Translations under genes and position numbers: made by a program
Assembly (NCBI RefSeq): GCF_000293885.2
Contig: NZ_CP010945.1
Coordinates: 5,538,001-5,602,000, forward strand
Reading direction: 5' to 3'
DNA length: 64,000 nt
Origin: Pseudomonas fluorescens NCIMB 11764
Lineage (GTDB): Bacteria; Pseudomonadota; Gammaproteobacteria; Pseudomonadales; Pseudomonadaceae
Shown here: positions 35,790 through 44,517 of the stretch, one piece after another
Layout of the letters: every line of letters starts with the position of its first letter
How positions within the stretch are numbered: position 1 is the stretch's first letter
Notes under the pieces: model-generated
What the model was told of the DNA's origin: nothing
Databases searched by the model: none
The model's input: the letters and a program-made list of their open reading frames with translations, nothing else

Positions 35790-36121
35790 TCCATTTCAAA
35801 AGGCTTACATGGCGGGCTGCGGCTTTCAGCTGGCGTCCCTTCAGAATCTGGGTGCCGATACCCTTGGCTTGAAATTCGTGTGAAACCGCGATGTTCTGAA
35901 TATGGATTCAGATCGTCTTTGTCCAGAACTTGAAAGTAGCCAACAGTCTGGCCGTCGACTTCAATAACCGACGTGATTGCATATGCGAATTAGGTTGCAA
36001 AATTAGAGCGCTGCCAACTTTCACCCCAGCCCCAAATTTTCTCGATGTGCCCGTGGAAAACTGCTCGATGCAAGTCAAACAGGGCTGTTCGATCACTGTC
36101 AGTTGCGGGGCGTACCGTCAT
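35790..36121 (-). pseudogene. Decayed GNAT acetyltransferase
   Basis: Three frames together read as one GNAT. MTVRPATDSDRTALFDLHRA from 36121 (first beta-strand and helix) runs to WGWGESWQRSNFAT. A second frame gives SVIEVDGQTVGYFQVLDKDD, then LNPYSEHRGF. A third gives HEFQAKGIGTQILKGRQLKA, the degraded acetyl-CoA loop. At least two frame breaks and a short 3' end show it is dead. It abuts the start of the VOC gene at 35780. Confidence 0.75.
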
Positions 36122-36505
36122 ATCGCTTATCAATCCCTGATAACGCATGCCCTCCAGTGCTGCGCTATATCGGCATAACTTTGATTTGTGCTGAAGTCCG
36201 GAGAGGCTAGCGCCTGTAAAAACAAACAGCAACACCACTCAATAAACCGACTGCTGAAAACACCTTTTTTGCGCGCAGCTACGCGAAATCCGAGCCCGGA
36301 ATGCTCTGCTCAAAGTGAAGGTGTCAATCTCAAGCGCGTACTTCTCTACCGTCGAAACCAAGGCCGATTTTTTTCAACAGGACCCAAAGCTGCTCTTTGA
36401 CCCATGCAGCCTGACTGATTGCTCATAGAAATTTTACGGAGAATTTACGGAGCCTTTAGGGTGGGCATCCGATACTGCGCGGTGCTAATTTGGAACGCTA
36501 CTGTG
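36122..36505. promoter_or_regulatory. trkH upstream region with 11-bp-spaced direct repeats
   Basis: 384 bp without a convincing gene. TTTACGGAG occurs twice in direct orientation, at 36433-36441 and 36444-36452, an 11-bp (one helical turn) spacing typical of response-regulator or activator sites. Position about 55-70 bp before the trkH ATG fits a regulatory role. Near 36281 ACGCGAAATC echoes a sequence inside the 33629-33808 element. Confidence 0.4.
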
Positions 36506-37960
36506 ATGTCCCTCGCAGCAATTCGGCTTATCGGCTTCATCTTAGGTATTTTTTTGATCACGCTGGCCGTGAGCATGGCTATTCCCATGATCACACTGGT
36601 GATCTATGAGCGTAGCGACGATCTCTCGGCCTTCCTCTGGTCGAGTTTGATTACCTTCATCTGTGGTCTCCTGTTGATCGTGCGGGGGCGCCCGAATACT
36701 GGCGATCTTCGGCCGAGGGACATGTACTTGCTGACTACCGCAAGCTGGGTAGTTGTGTGCACCTTCGCAGCTTTACCCATGGTGTTCATCAGCGATATCA
36801 GCTACACCGACGCATTCTTTGAAACGATGTCTGGCATCACGACCACTGGCTCGACTGTACTCACCGGTCTGGATAGCTCATCTCCCGGCTTGCTGATCTG
36901 GCGCTCCATGCTCCACTGGTTGGGTGGCATCGGCTTTATCGGCATGGCTGTGGCGATTCTTCCACTGTTGCGAGTCGGCGGCATGCGTCTGTTCCAGACA
37001 GAGTCCTCAGATTGGTCGGAGAAAGTGACACCGCGCTCCCATGTGGCAGCCAAGTACATTCTTTTGCTCTATCTGTGGCTGACGGGCATCGGAGCTCTAG
37101 CGCTCTGGCTCGCGGGAATGACGCCATTTGAAGCGGTCAACCACGCGATGTCGCTAATCTCTACCGGAGGGTTCTCAACTTCGGATTCCTCTCTCGGGCA
37201 TTGGACTCAACCAGCGATTCACTGGGTGGCGGTAGTCATCATGATTCTGGGCAGCCTGCCATTCACCTTGTATGTCGCGACATTGCGGGGTAATCGGCGT
37301 GCGCTGATCAAGGATCACCAGGTACGCGGATTTATTGGATTCTTGCTCGTCACATCGCTGGCTGTTGGTACCTGGCTGTATTTTCACAGCGATTACGGAT
37401 GGTGGGATGCGTTTCGTATCGTGGCTGTCAATGTGACCTCGGTCGTCACGACCACCGGAATTGCGGTTGGCGACTACACCTTGTGGGGCAGTTTCGCTGT
37501 TTTGCTGTTTTTCTATTTGACCTTCGTCGGTGGCTGTTCCGGCTCAACGGCAGGCGGTCTTAAAATCTTCCGTTTTCAGGTGGCTGCCGCTCTGCTGGTC
37601 AGCAGCTTGAAGCAGTTGATCCATCCTCGAGCCGTGATTCAGAAAAAATACAACGGTCACCCCATCGACGAGGAGATCGTGCGCTCGCTTTTGACCTTCT
37701 CGTTTTTCTTCACCATCACGATTGCCGCCATCGCTTTGGGCCTGGCTTTCATTGGGCTTGATTGGATAACCGCGTTGAGCGGTGCCGCTACGGCGGTGTG
37801 TAACGTCGGGCCAGGCCTGGGCACGATCATTGGGCCGGCAGGTAATTTCTCGTCATTACCGGATGCCGCCAAATGGCTACTCACCGTTGGAATGCTTCTG
37901 GGAAGGTTGGAAATCCTGACTGTGTTGGTGCTCGTAACTCCAGTTTTCTGGAGATATTGA
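36506..37960 (+). CDS. trkH: TrkH family potassium uptake protein
   Basis: 484 residues from the ATG at 36506 (MSLAAIRLIGFILGIFLITL), the canonical TrkH start; the frame is open 29 codons further up. Four K+-channel-like pore loops are visible: SGITTTGSTVL, SLISTGGFSTSD, NVTSVVTTTGIAVGDY and TAVCNVGPGLG. It forms the membrane subunit that works with the cytosolic NAD-binding TrkA, not encoded nearby. Its position between a broken GNAT and a 3' gene remnant, and outside any trk operon, suggests it is an accessory second copy. Confidence 0.92.
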   Translation: MSLAAIRLIGFILGIFLITLAVSMAIPMITLVIYERSDDLSAFLWSSLITFICGLLLIVRGRPNTGDLRPRDMYLLTTASWVVVCTFAALPMVFISDISYTDAFFETMSGITTTGSTVLTGLDSSSPGLLIWRSMLHWLGGIGFIGMAVAILPLLRVGGMRLFQTESSDWSEKVTPRSHVAAKYILLLYLWLTGIGALALWLAGMTPFEAVNHAMSLISTGGFSTSDSSLGHWTQPAIHWVAVVIMILGSLPFTLYVATLRGNRRALIKDHQVRGFIGFLLVTSLAVGTWLYFHSDYGWWDAFRIVAVNVTSVVTTTGIAVGDYTLWGSFAVLLFFYLTFVGGCSGSTAGGLKIFRFQVAAALLVSSLKQLIHPRAVIQKKYNGHPIDEEIVRSLLTFSFFFTITIAAIALGLAFIGLDWITALSGAATAVCNVGPGLGTIIGPAGNFSSLPDAAKWLLTVGMLLGRLEILTVLVLVTPVFWRY

Positions 37961-37961
37961 C

Positions 37962-38081
37962 CCCGCTAGTCGAGGGCAGGTTTTGGCCGATTTCATCAAT
38001 GGGGCCGATGAGGTACAGGCCGTACTCGCTCGTGAAGGTCAGGAAACCGCGATAAGGGCGCAATACCTCAACAACCCCTAA
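37962..38081 (+). pseudogene. 3' remnant of an unidentified gene
   Basis: Directly after the trkH stop, one plus-strand frame reads VLADFINGADEVQAVLAREG, then QETAIRAQYLNNP and a stop at 38079-38081. It has protein-like codon use and composition, no start codon of its own, and begins abruptly at trkH. It is best read as the C-terminal end of a core gene whose 5' part was lost when the accessory patchwork to its left arrived. Family not recognised. Confidence 0.5.
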
Positions 38082-40882
38082 CCCTCAATCAACGAACTCG
38101 TCAACAACGCCTCCAACCCCATCGGCTTGGCAAAGTAATAACCCTGGGCCTGCCCTGCGCCCATTTCGCGCAGCAGGTCCAGCGTCGCTTGATCCTCGAC
38201 GCCTTCGGCCACCACACTCAGGTCCAGCGATTCGGCCATCCGCACAATCGCCCGGACAATCGCGCGACTGCGAGGGCTGGCGGTCAATTCGAGGATGAAC
38301 GACTTGTCGATCTTCAGGCCGCTGAAACGGTATTGATGCACATAGCTCAGGGATGAAAACCCGGCACCGAAGTCATCAAGCACCACCGACATGCCGTTGT
38401 CGGCCAATTGCTGCATGGTCAGTCGGGCAATCGCCGGTTCGGCGACCAACGCCCCTTCGGTCAACTCCAGGCAGATCCGCGACGGCTCGACCCGGTGCCG
38501 CGCCAGCAAGGCAAGCACATCACTGGCGAAGTCCGGACGCGTCATGCTGTAGCTGGAGCAATTGACGTGCACCGGCGGCCAGTTCGCGTGCTCGGGTTGC
38601 GCGAGGATCATTGCGATGCTGGTCAGCATGTACAGGTCCAGGCGACCGATCAGGCGCAAACCCTCGACGTCCGGCAAAAACTCGCCCGGCGCGATCACCC
38701 GGCCGCCCGGCTGGTGCCAGCGAATCAGCGCTTCGAGGGCAACCAGTTCGCCGCTTTCGACGCTGACGATCGGCTGGAAATACGGCAGCAATTCGTCGGT
38801 ACGCTTGAGCGCGTTGCGCAAGGCCCCTTCCCGCTCGACCTGGTCCGAGACTTCACGGCGCACTTCCTGATTGAACACCGCGTAGCTGTCGCGTCCGGCA
38901 CTCTTGACCCGGTACATCGCCGCATCGGCATCGCGCAGCAAGTCGGCGGGCTCCATATGAAACTGGCTGTCGGCGCTGACGATACCGATGCTGCAGGACG
39001 AAAAAACCTCATAGCCATTGATCAAAAACGGCAGGTCAAACGCCACCAGAATCCGTTCGGCGATTTCGATCACCACGTCCAGCGGCGCGTCGGGTGCCAG
39101 CACGGAAAACTCATCGCCGCCCAGGCGTGCGAGCATGTCGGTGTCGCGCAGGCAACCGCGTAAACGGTGGGCGGCCTGCCTCAACAGCAGGTCGCCAAAA
39201 TGGTGGCCGAGGCTGTCGTTGACCAGTTTGAAACGGTCGAGGTCGATGAACATCACCGCCAGGTGCCCGCCTTCGCTGCCGAACTGCGACCAGGCCAGAT
39301 TGAGGCGCTGTTGCAGGTAGGTACGATTCGGCAGCCCGGTCAGCGCATCGTGGGAGTTCTCGTGCTGCAACTTGGCATTGGCGTGATCGAGCTCGCGAGT
39401 GCGGTTCTGCACCCGGGCTTCCAGCTTGAGGTTGGCGGCATGGATCGCTTCGGCGGCCGTGCGGCGCGATAACGCGGTGTCGATGTGCCGCGACACGAAC
39501 GTCAGCAATTCCTGGTCACGCAGGGTATAGCGCACCTGCGAGGTATAGCTTTGCACTGCCAGCACGCCACGCACCACATCGCCATCGAACAAGGGAATGC
39601 CCAGCCAGGAATAGGATTGGAAATACGCATCGGCCACTTCGATTTCACCGTGCGCAGTCAATCGCTCGGCTTCGTCGGCGTCAATCAGGCAAGGTCGGCG
39701 CTGACGGATCACGTACTCGGTCAAGCCCCGGCTCCCACGCCGTGCCACCGGGCAGGTCGTCTGCCGCTCATCAACGTAATAGGGAAAGGTCACTTCACTG
39801 GTCGCGTCGTCGAACAGCGCAATGTAGAAGTTCCGCGCGAACAACAGATCACCGACGATGCCATGCAGGGTTTGAAACAACTCAGCCATGTCGCCAGGCT
39901 GGCTGGACAGTTCAGCGATCTGGAACAGCGCGCTCTGCAGATGCTCGGCGCGCTCTCGTTCTGCCACTTCCTGCCGCAATGCGTCGTTGAGTGCCGACAG
40001 CTCCAGGGTACGACGTATCACCGTCGCTTCCAGGTCCTCTCGGTGCAGGATCCGGTCCAGCGCCATGGCCACGTGGCGTGCCACCACCAGAAACAGCGCG
40101 CGGTCCTCGGCGCTGTAGGTTCGGGAAACCTCGTAGACCTGCATCGCGAGCATGCCGAACACGTCATCCGAGGCATTTTTCAACGGTGCCCCCATCCAGA
40201 ACTCGGGACGATCACCCACGCAGTAAAAACGCTCCTCGGCCTGAGCCGCGAGAATGCCTGCGGCGTCGATCAGCAACGGCTGGCCCGTGGTCAACACTTG
40301 CCCGGTCAAGGACAGGTGTGACGGGTCAAGGTATTCGTAGTGCTGGGACTCGACGGCATCAACGTCGATGATGTCGACGTAATACGGATAGTCGATCTTG
40401 CCACTGTGCGGGTCATACAACGCGAGATAAAAGTTCTCGGCATCGATCAGGCTCGCCAATAGTTGGTGAACCCCCACCAGAAACACTGACCGGTCGCGGG
40501 TCGAACTGGCCAGGTAGGTAATTTCATACAGCACACGCTGAGTAATCTGCGCACGGGCAAGCGTATTGGTCTGTACCTCAATGCCCAGGCGCTGGGCAAA
40601 TTCGGCGAGCGCCGGTTCAGCGGCATCGTCGACTGGCGCAAGCAGCCAACCCAGTTCACTCTCGCCCTTGCCGGTCGGCCAGCGGTGCAATCGCCAGGTC
40701 AGGCAAAAGGCTTCGAACTCGTCATTCGCAACACTTGAAGGCCACCGCGCACGTGGATCGCCCTGCCCGACCAAATGCATTTGTTCACCGGCGCGGTAAA
40801 CCACCCACGCGGTGGTGTGCCCCCAGTTGCGCGCTGAATCCAGCAATTGTTCGATCGTATTTTCGTTGCCAGCGTACGCCAT
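38078..40882 (-). CDS. GAF-GAF-GGDEF-EAL cyclic-di-GMP signalling protein
   Basis: 934 residues from the ATG at 40882 (GGAGACTGTCGGC upstream). Two GAF-like sensor domains occupy about residues 110-290 and 330-490. A short coiled linker follows, then a GGDEF domain (DALTGLPNRT, MFIDLDRFKLVNDSLGH, RLGGDEFSVL) and an EAL domain (VALEALIRWHQP, LDDFGAGFSSLSY, KIDKSF). Both catalytic signatures are intact, so synthesis and hydrolysis of c-di-GMP are both possible. No membrane segment is seen. Its last bases overlap the convergent remnant at 37962-38081. Confidence 0.93.
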   Translation of the reverse strand: MAYAGNENTIEQLLDSARNWGHTTAWVVYRAGEQMHLVGQGDPRARWPSSVANDEFEAFCLTWRLHRWPTGKGESELGWLLAPVDDAAEPALAEFAQRLGIEVQTNTLARAQITQRVLYEITYLASSTRDRSVFLVGVHQLLASLIDAENFYLALYDPHSGKIDYPYYVDIIDVDAVESQHYEYLDPSHLSLTGQVLTTGQPLLIDAAGILAAQAEERFYCVGDRPEFWMGAPLKNASDDVFGMLAMQVYEVSRTYSAEDRALFLVVARHVAMALDRILHREDLEATVIRRTLELSALNDALRQEVAERERAEHLQSALFQIAELSSQPGDMAELFQTLHGIVGDLLFARNFYIALFDDATSEVTFPYYVDERQTTCPVARRGSRGLTEYVIRQRRPCLIDADEAERLTAHGEIEVADAYFQSYSWLGIPLFDGDVVRGVLAVQSYTSQVRYTLRDQELLTFVSRHIDTALSRRTAAEAIHAANLKLEARVQNRTRELDHANAKLQHENSHDALTGLPNRTYLQQRLNLAWSQFGSEGGHLAVMFIDLDRFKLVNDSLGHHFGDLLLRQAAHRLRGCLRDTDMLARLGGDEFSVLAPDAPLDVVIEIAERILVAFDLPFLINGYEVFSSCSIGIVSADSQFHMEPADLLRDADAAMYRVKSAGRDSYAVFNQEVRREVSDQVEREGALRNALKRTDELLPYFQPIVSVESGELVALEALIRWHQPGGRVIAPGEFLPDVEGLRLIGRLDLYMLTSIAMILAQPEHANWPPVHVNCSSYSMTRPDFASDVLALLARHRVEPSRICLELTEGALVAEPAIARLTMQQLADNGMSVVLDDFGAGFSSLSYVHQYRFSGLKIDKSFILELTASPRSRAIVRAIVRMAESLDLSVVAEGVEDQATLDLLREMGAGQAQGYYFAKPMGLEALLTSSLIEG

Positions 40883-41099
40883 GCCGACAGTCTCCGAATT
40901 TCCTTTTCGTTGAGATGCAACCACGTGGCAATCGTTCGATTGCCGCGCAGAGTCGTTGCATGGACGAACACTCATCAGCGCTCCCTGAGCCAGTAACTGG
41001 CGATACTTACTGAGTGATTGCTAGCATTGCGCCAGTGAGCATCCCGTTTAAAGCTTATAGAGCTTTTATTCAATAGATTTTTTCGGTTTGCTACACACG

Positions 41100-41327
41100 T
41101 TAGTCCAGGACCTGTATCTGCGTCAGCCCTACCCGCTCGGCCTGCTCTGAAATCTCCGCTGGCGTCGCATCCGCATTGGGCATGATCAGGCTGTTCTCTC
41201 CATCCCCAAAATGCAGTTGCAACAGATGCATCGCCGCCTCATGGACAGGAAGCAGAGGCTGATTGAACTCGAACACGTGAGTGCGGGGCTCGCCGTTGAA
41301 CAGGTATTGCACAGTGTAGTGGCGCAT
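41100..41327 (-). CDS. Small hypothetical protein
   Basis: 75 residues beginning MRHYTVQYLFNGEPRTHVFE and ending with E-I-S-E-Q-A-E-R-V-G-L-T. AGGATCCCGGC precedes the ATG. Composition suggests a small soluble alpha/beta protein. I recognise no family. It stands alone between the GGDEF-EAL gene and the divergent epoxide hydrolase gene. Confidence 0.6.
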   Translation of the reverse strand: MRHYTVQYLFNGEPRTHVFEFNQPLLPVHEAAMHLLQLHFGDGENSLIMPNADATPAEISEQAERVGLTQIQVLD

Positions 41328-41419
41328 GCCGGGATCCTCGTAATGGGAGAAGTGCGCACGGTTGAACTAACCTTCAATTTCCAATGATGTCCAGCATGCC
41401 CTCATTCGAGGAAGTGAAT

Positions 41420-42691
41420 ATGAAATTCGCATTCGTCGCTGCCGCAGTCGCCGTCATGCTCACCTCATCGCTTCCCGCCAATGCGGTCGCCACTGAAGAG
41501 ACCGAAGCCATCCGCCCTTTTCAGATCCACGTTCCTGACCGCGATCTGGCGGATCTGCGTGAGCGCATTGCGGCGACCCGCTGGCCGGATAAAGAGACGG
41601 TTTCCGATCGGTCCCAGGGCGCTCAACTGGAACAATTGAAGGCGCTGGTTCACTACTGGGGCACGAGTTACGACTGGCGCAAAGTGGAGGCCCGGCTCAA
41701 CGCCTTGCCGCAGTACGTCACGACGATCGATGGCGTGGACATCCATTTCATCTGGGTGCGCTCTCCCCGTCCGAACGCTTTGCCGTTGATCATGACCCAC
41801 GGTTGGCCAGGCTCCATTCTCGAGTTTATTGATGTCGTCGGCCCGCTCTCCGACCCCGTCGCTCACGGGGGCAACGCGGCGGATGCATTTGATGTGGTGA
41901 TTCCGTCGATCCCTGGCTATGGCTTCTCCGGAAAACCGACGGGGATTGGCTGGGACCCGGATCATATTGCACGGGCATGGGCGCAGTTGATGAAACGCCT
42001 CGAGTACACGCGGTACGTCGCCCAGGGTGGCGACTGGGGTGGCCCGATCACCAGCGCGATGGCGCGCCAGGCACCGGCCGGATTGCTCGGCATTCACCTC
42101 AACCTGCCGGCCACAATTCCGCCGGAAGCGACTGCGGCACTCGCTGCGGGCGGGCCGGCACCGGAGAACTTCTCCGCGCAGGAACGCGCCACCTTCGACG
42201 CCGTTGCCACACTGATCAAGCAGGGCAACCTGGCGTACAGCGCAATGATGGCCGCAAGACCGCAGATGATGGGCTACGGCGTAGCGGATTCACCGAGCTT
42301 TCTCGCGGCGCTCCTGCTCGTTCACCCGGGATTTTCAAAATGGATGTACGGCGCCGACGCTCAACAGCTGCCGACAAAGGATCAAGTGCTGGATAACTTC
42401 ACGTTGTACTGGCTCACGAACAGCGCCGCTTCGGCAGGACGGCTGTATTGGGAAAACAAAGGGCGCAGCCCCCTTTCCTCTGCGGCACAGAAGACCACCG
42501 AGATTTCCCTGCCAGTGGCGGTCACAGTGTTTCCAGATGACGTTTATTTCCCTCCGGAAACCTGGGCCCGACGCGCCTACAGCCGTCTGATCTACTTCCA
42601 TCAAGCCGACAAAGGCGGTCACTTTGCAGCCTGGGAACAGCCCCGCCTCTTTACTGAAGAACTTCGCACAGCGTTCAAGTCTCTGCGTTAG
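41420..42691 (+). CDS. Secreted epoxide hydrolase (EHN domain, alpha/beta hydrolase)
   Basis: 423 residues with a Sec signal peptide (KFAFVAAAVAVMLTSSLPANA). The EHN domain follows (FQIHVPDRDLADLRERIAAT), then the alpha/beta hydrolase core. The oxyanion motif HGWPGS is at about residue 130, the nucleophile Asp is in QGGDWGGPI, and the catalytic His is in KGGHFAAWEQP. Such enzymes open epoxides to diols; the best-known secreted relative is the CFTR inhibitory factor type, although this one has the EHN layout of the microsomal-like family. GAGGAAGTGAAT precedes ATG 41420. Confidence 0.9.
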   Translation: MKFAFVAAAVAVMLTSSLPANAVATEETEAIRPFQIHVPDRDLADLRERIAATRWPDKETVSDRSQGAQLEQLKALVHYWGTSYDWRKVEARLNALPQYVTTIDGVDIHFIWVRSPRPNALPLIMTHGWPGSILEFIDVVGPLSDPVAHGGNAADAFDVVIPSIPGYGFSGKPTGIGWDPDHIARAWAQLMKRLEYTRYVAQGGDWGGPITSAMARQAPAGLLGIHLNLPATIPPEATAALAAGGPAPENFSAQERATFDAVATLIKQGNLAYSAMMAARPQMMGYGVADSPSFLAALLLVHPGFSKWMYGADAQQLPTKDQVLDNFTLYWLTNSAASAGRLYWENKGRSPLSSAAQKTTEISLPVAVTVFPDDVYFPPETWARRAYSRLIYFHQADKGGHFAAWEQPRLFTEELRTAFKSLR

Positions 42692-42789
42692 CGGTGCCTG
42701 GTATGTGTGAGAGGATGCTGGCGGCCAGGAGCGGACCGGTGTCCCACTGCACAATGATCCAGGTTGTTTACCAAGGAGGGAGCGTACTT

Positions 42790-43290
42790 ATGAAGCCCGT
42801 CAGAATCAGGACTCTGGAAAGCACGGATGCTGAAGCGTTGCTGACATTTGAATTGGACAATCGCGAGTGGTTCGAGCGCCACATTGACGCGCGTGACGCT
42901 GCTTTCTACTCGACGCGGGGTGTCACCGAGCACATCACGGCTTATTTGTCCGATTATGCCGCCGGAACCTGGCACCCTTTTGTCATCGAAGACGCTGGCA
43001 GGAAAATAGTGGGTCGGGCGAACCTGAAAGGCATCGATACGGCAGAACGGTCGGCAGAAGTCGGCTATCGAATTGCTCAAAGTGCGTGTGGTCAAGGACT
43101 GGCCACGCAGGCGGTGGAGCATCTGATCCAGGAGGCGCGGTTGCGTTGGAACCTTAAACAACTGGTTGCCAATGTCTACGCCGCAAATATCGGCTCGGCA
43201 AAGGTACTTGCGCGCTGTGGCTTCTTGATCGAGCATCCATCCGGGCAAGAAGGGACAGCCCAGGAATATCGATTTGGCCTGTCGATTTAG
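42790..43290 (+). CDS. GNAT acetyltransferase, RimJ/RimL-like
   Basis: 166 residues from ATG 42790, preceded by a strong AAGGAGG. Sequence starts MKPVRIRTLESTDAEALLTF; the acetyl-CoA loop is Q-S-A-C-G-Q-G-L-A-T-Q-A, followed by N-V-Y-A-A-N-I-G-S-A-K-V-L-A-R-C-G-F, typical of the ribosomal-protein acetyltransferase branch. Substrate unknown. A bidirectional terminator lies 43 bp after its stop. Confidence 0.87.
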   Translation: MKPVRIRTLESTDAEALLTFELDNREWFERHIDARDAAFYSTRGVTEHITAYLSDYAAGTWHPFVIEDAGRKIVGRANLKGIDTAERSAEVGYRIAQSACGQGLATQAVEHLIQEARLRWNLKQLVANVYAANIGSAKVLARCGFLIEHPSGQEGTAQEYRFGLSI

Positions 43291-43332
43291 ACGAGTGGAA
43301 AAACAGCTATCGTTTATTCGCAGACAAAAAAA

Positions 43333-43359
43333 GCCCCGCCACCGAATGCGGTGCGGGGC
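43333..43359. terminator. Bidirectional Rho-independent terminator
   Basis: GCCCCGCCACCG and GCGGTGCGGGGC pair around AAT. Seven As precede it and six As follow, giving U-tracts in both directions. It serves the convergent genes ending at 43290 (+) and 43421 (-). Confidence 0.85.
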
Positions 43360-43420
43360 AAAAAATTGGTTGGTTGCGGCCAACCAAAGGAGCTCTGTAG
43401 AAAACGTTTACGTACCGGGG

Positions 43421-43753
43421 TTAGATGCAGTCCTGTGCGGCGCGTTCAAAACTGGAAGGCAACAAGTTCGAGGCCAACAGATGCCGCTCGTAGATGAACA
43501 CCTTGCCGCCGTTGCCGGCCTTGTAGGCTTCCAGCACGTTGTCCGCCGAGACTTTGCTCGGCACCACGATCCGGTAGCTGCGCTGGGTCTGCGAGACGGT
43601 CGGGTTGCCCTGCAATTTCGGTACGACGCATTCAGCGTATTGGGCCGGGGTCTTGCTGGTCTGCAAGGTCAGGGTCGGGTCGTTCGGCGCGGAGGCACAA
43701 CCGGCGAGCAACAAGGCGCCGAAGGCCATGGCAGGCACACTTAAAAGACGCAT
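43421..43753 (-). CDS. Small lipoprotein
   Basis: About 110 residues. The N-terminus MRLLSVPAMAFGALLLAGC is a lipoprotein signal with lipobox L-L-A-G-C. The mature part contains QYAECVVPKLQGNPTVSQTQ and KVSADNVLEAYKAGNGGKVF. Two cysteines besides the lipid anchor could form a disulfide. The start at 43753 has AGGATGAGACCG upstream; an ATG three codons earlier is possible. Function unknown; the pattern looks like a conserved Pseudomonas envelope protein. Confidence 0.75.
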   Translation of the reverse strand: MRLLSVPAMAFGALLLAGCASAPNDPTLTLQTSKTPAQYAECVVPKLQGNPTVSQTQRSYRIVVPSKVSADNVLEAYKAGNGGKVFIYERHLLASNLLPSSFERAAQDCI

Positions 43754-43909
43754 CGGTCTCATCCTGAAAGGTTCGTTCATCAAATCACGCAAATTTTCGT
43801 GAGTGGTGTGTCGTTGGAGGTGATTTTCCGGGTATTGCGAACAAAGTAGAACTTGCGTTTCTTGATGGTCACTATTACCTCTAACAATAGTTGCGCGCCG
43901 TGCCGGCGG

Positions 43910-44206
43910 ATGAATACTCAATCGCCACTGGAAACGATGGATGAGGAACTCTCCTTGAGAACGTTTGACTTGATTCGTGACGCTGTTTTGCCCGATTTCC
44001 GTGATCGGGTGGCCGAGTACCTGGTGCAGTACGAAACCGTACTACTGGGCAAACCGGCGCCCGACCTGAAGCTGGAGCAGGCCACCGCCAATCAGTTGCG
44101 CGGGTATTTGCGCGGGCTGAATACCACGCGGGTGCTGGGTATGGCGGATTGGGAGGAGCTGGATCGGCGGGTGGTGAATACGTGGCTTTTAACGATCGAC
44201 CAATGA
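43910..44206 (+). CDS. Hypothetical protein
   Basis: Up to 98 residues, acidic and helical (SLRTFDLIRDAVLPDFRDRV, then AEYLVQYETVLLGK). Start uncertain: ATG 43910 or, with the better ribosome site GGAAACG, ATG 43937. No family recognised. It precedes the DUF4287 gene by 37 bp on the same strand, so the two may be co-transcribed. Confidence 0.55.
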   Translation: MNTQSPLETMDEELSLRTFDLIRDAVLPDFRDRVAEYLVQYETVLLGKPAPDLKLEQATANQLRGYLRGLNTTRVLGMADWEELDRRVVNTWLLTIDQ

Positions 44207-44243
44207 CAGAAGCAGCACACAAAACCAAAAAGGAGTTTGCGTC

Positions 44244-44462
44244 ATGACCGACGATTCAAAACTAAAAGGACCAGCGTCGTACTTCCCCTCTATTGAAAAA
44301 AAGTATGGGCAGCCGATCACCCACTGGCTAACCCTGCTCACAACAGTCAGCGGCAAGAAGCATATGGAAATGGTGGCCTTGCTCAAGACTGAACACGGCA
44401 TGGGCCATGGCCATGCCAACGCATTGGTTGCGTACTTTTTAGCGAGCGCTAAAACCGACTGA
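44244..44462 (+). CDS. DUF4287-type small protein
   Basis: 72 residues: SYFPSIEKKYGQPITHWL followed by K-H-M-E-M-V-A-L-L-K-T-E-H-G-M-G-H-G-H-A-N-A-L-V-A-Y. This F-P-x-I-E-K-K-Y-G...H-G-x-G-H-G-x-A-N-A-L-V pattern is the DUF4287 signature; function unknown. AAAAGGAG lies upstream of the ATG. Confidence 0.82.
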   Translation: MTDDSKLKGPASYFPSIEKKYGQPITHWLTLLTTVSGKKHMEMVALLKTEHGMGHGHANALVAYFLASAKTD

Positions 44463-44517
44463 CGAGAGGGGTCGCATCGATATCGCAGCATTCGATACCA
44501 AGCCTTTGAAATGACTG

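Noticed and set aside
38353..40371. Several plus-strand frames of 70-278 codons across 38.3-40.4 kb
   Set aside because: All are antisense to the GGDEF-EAL gene, whose catalytic motifs are intact.
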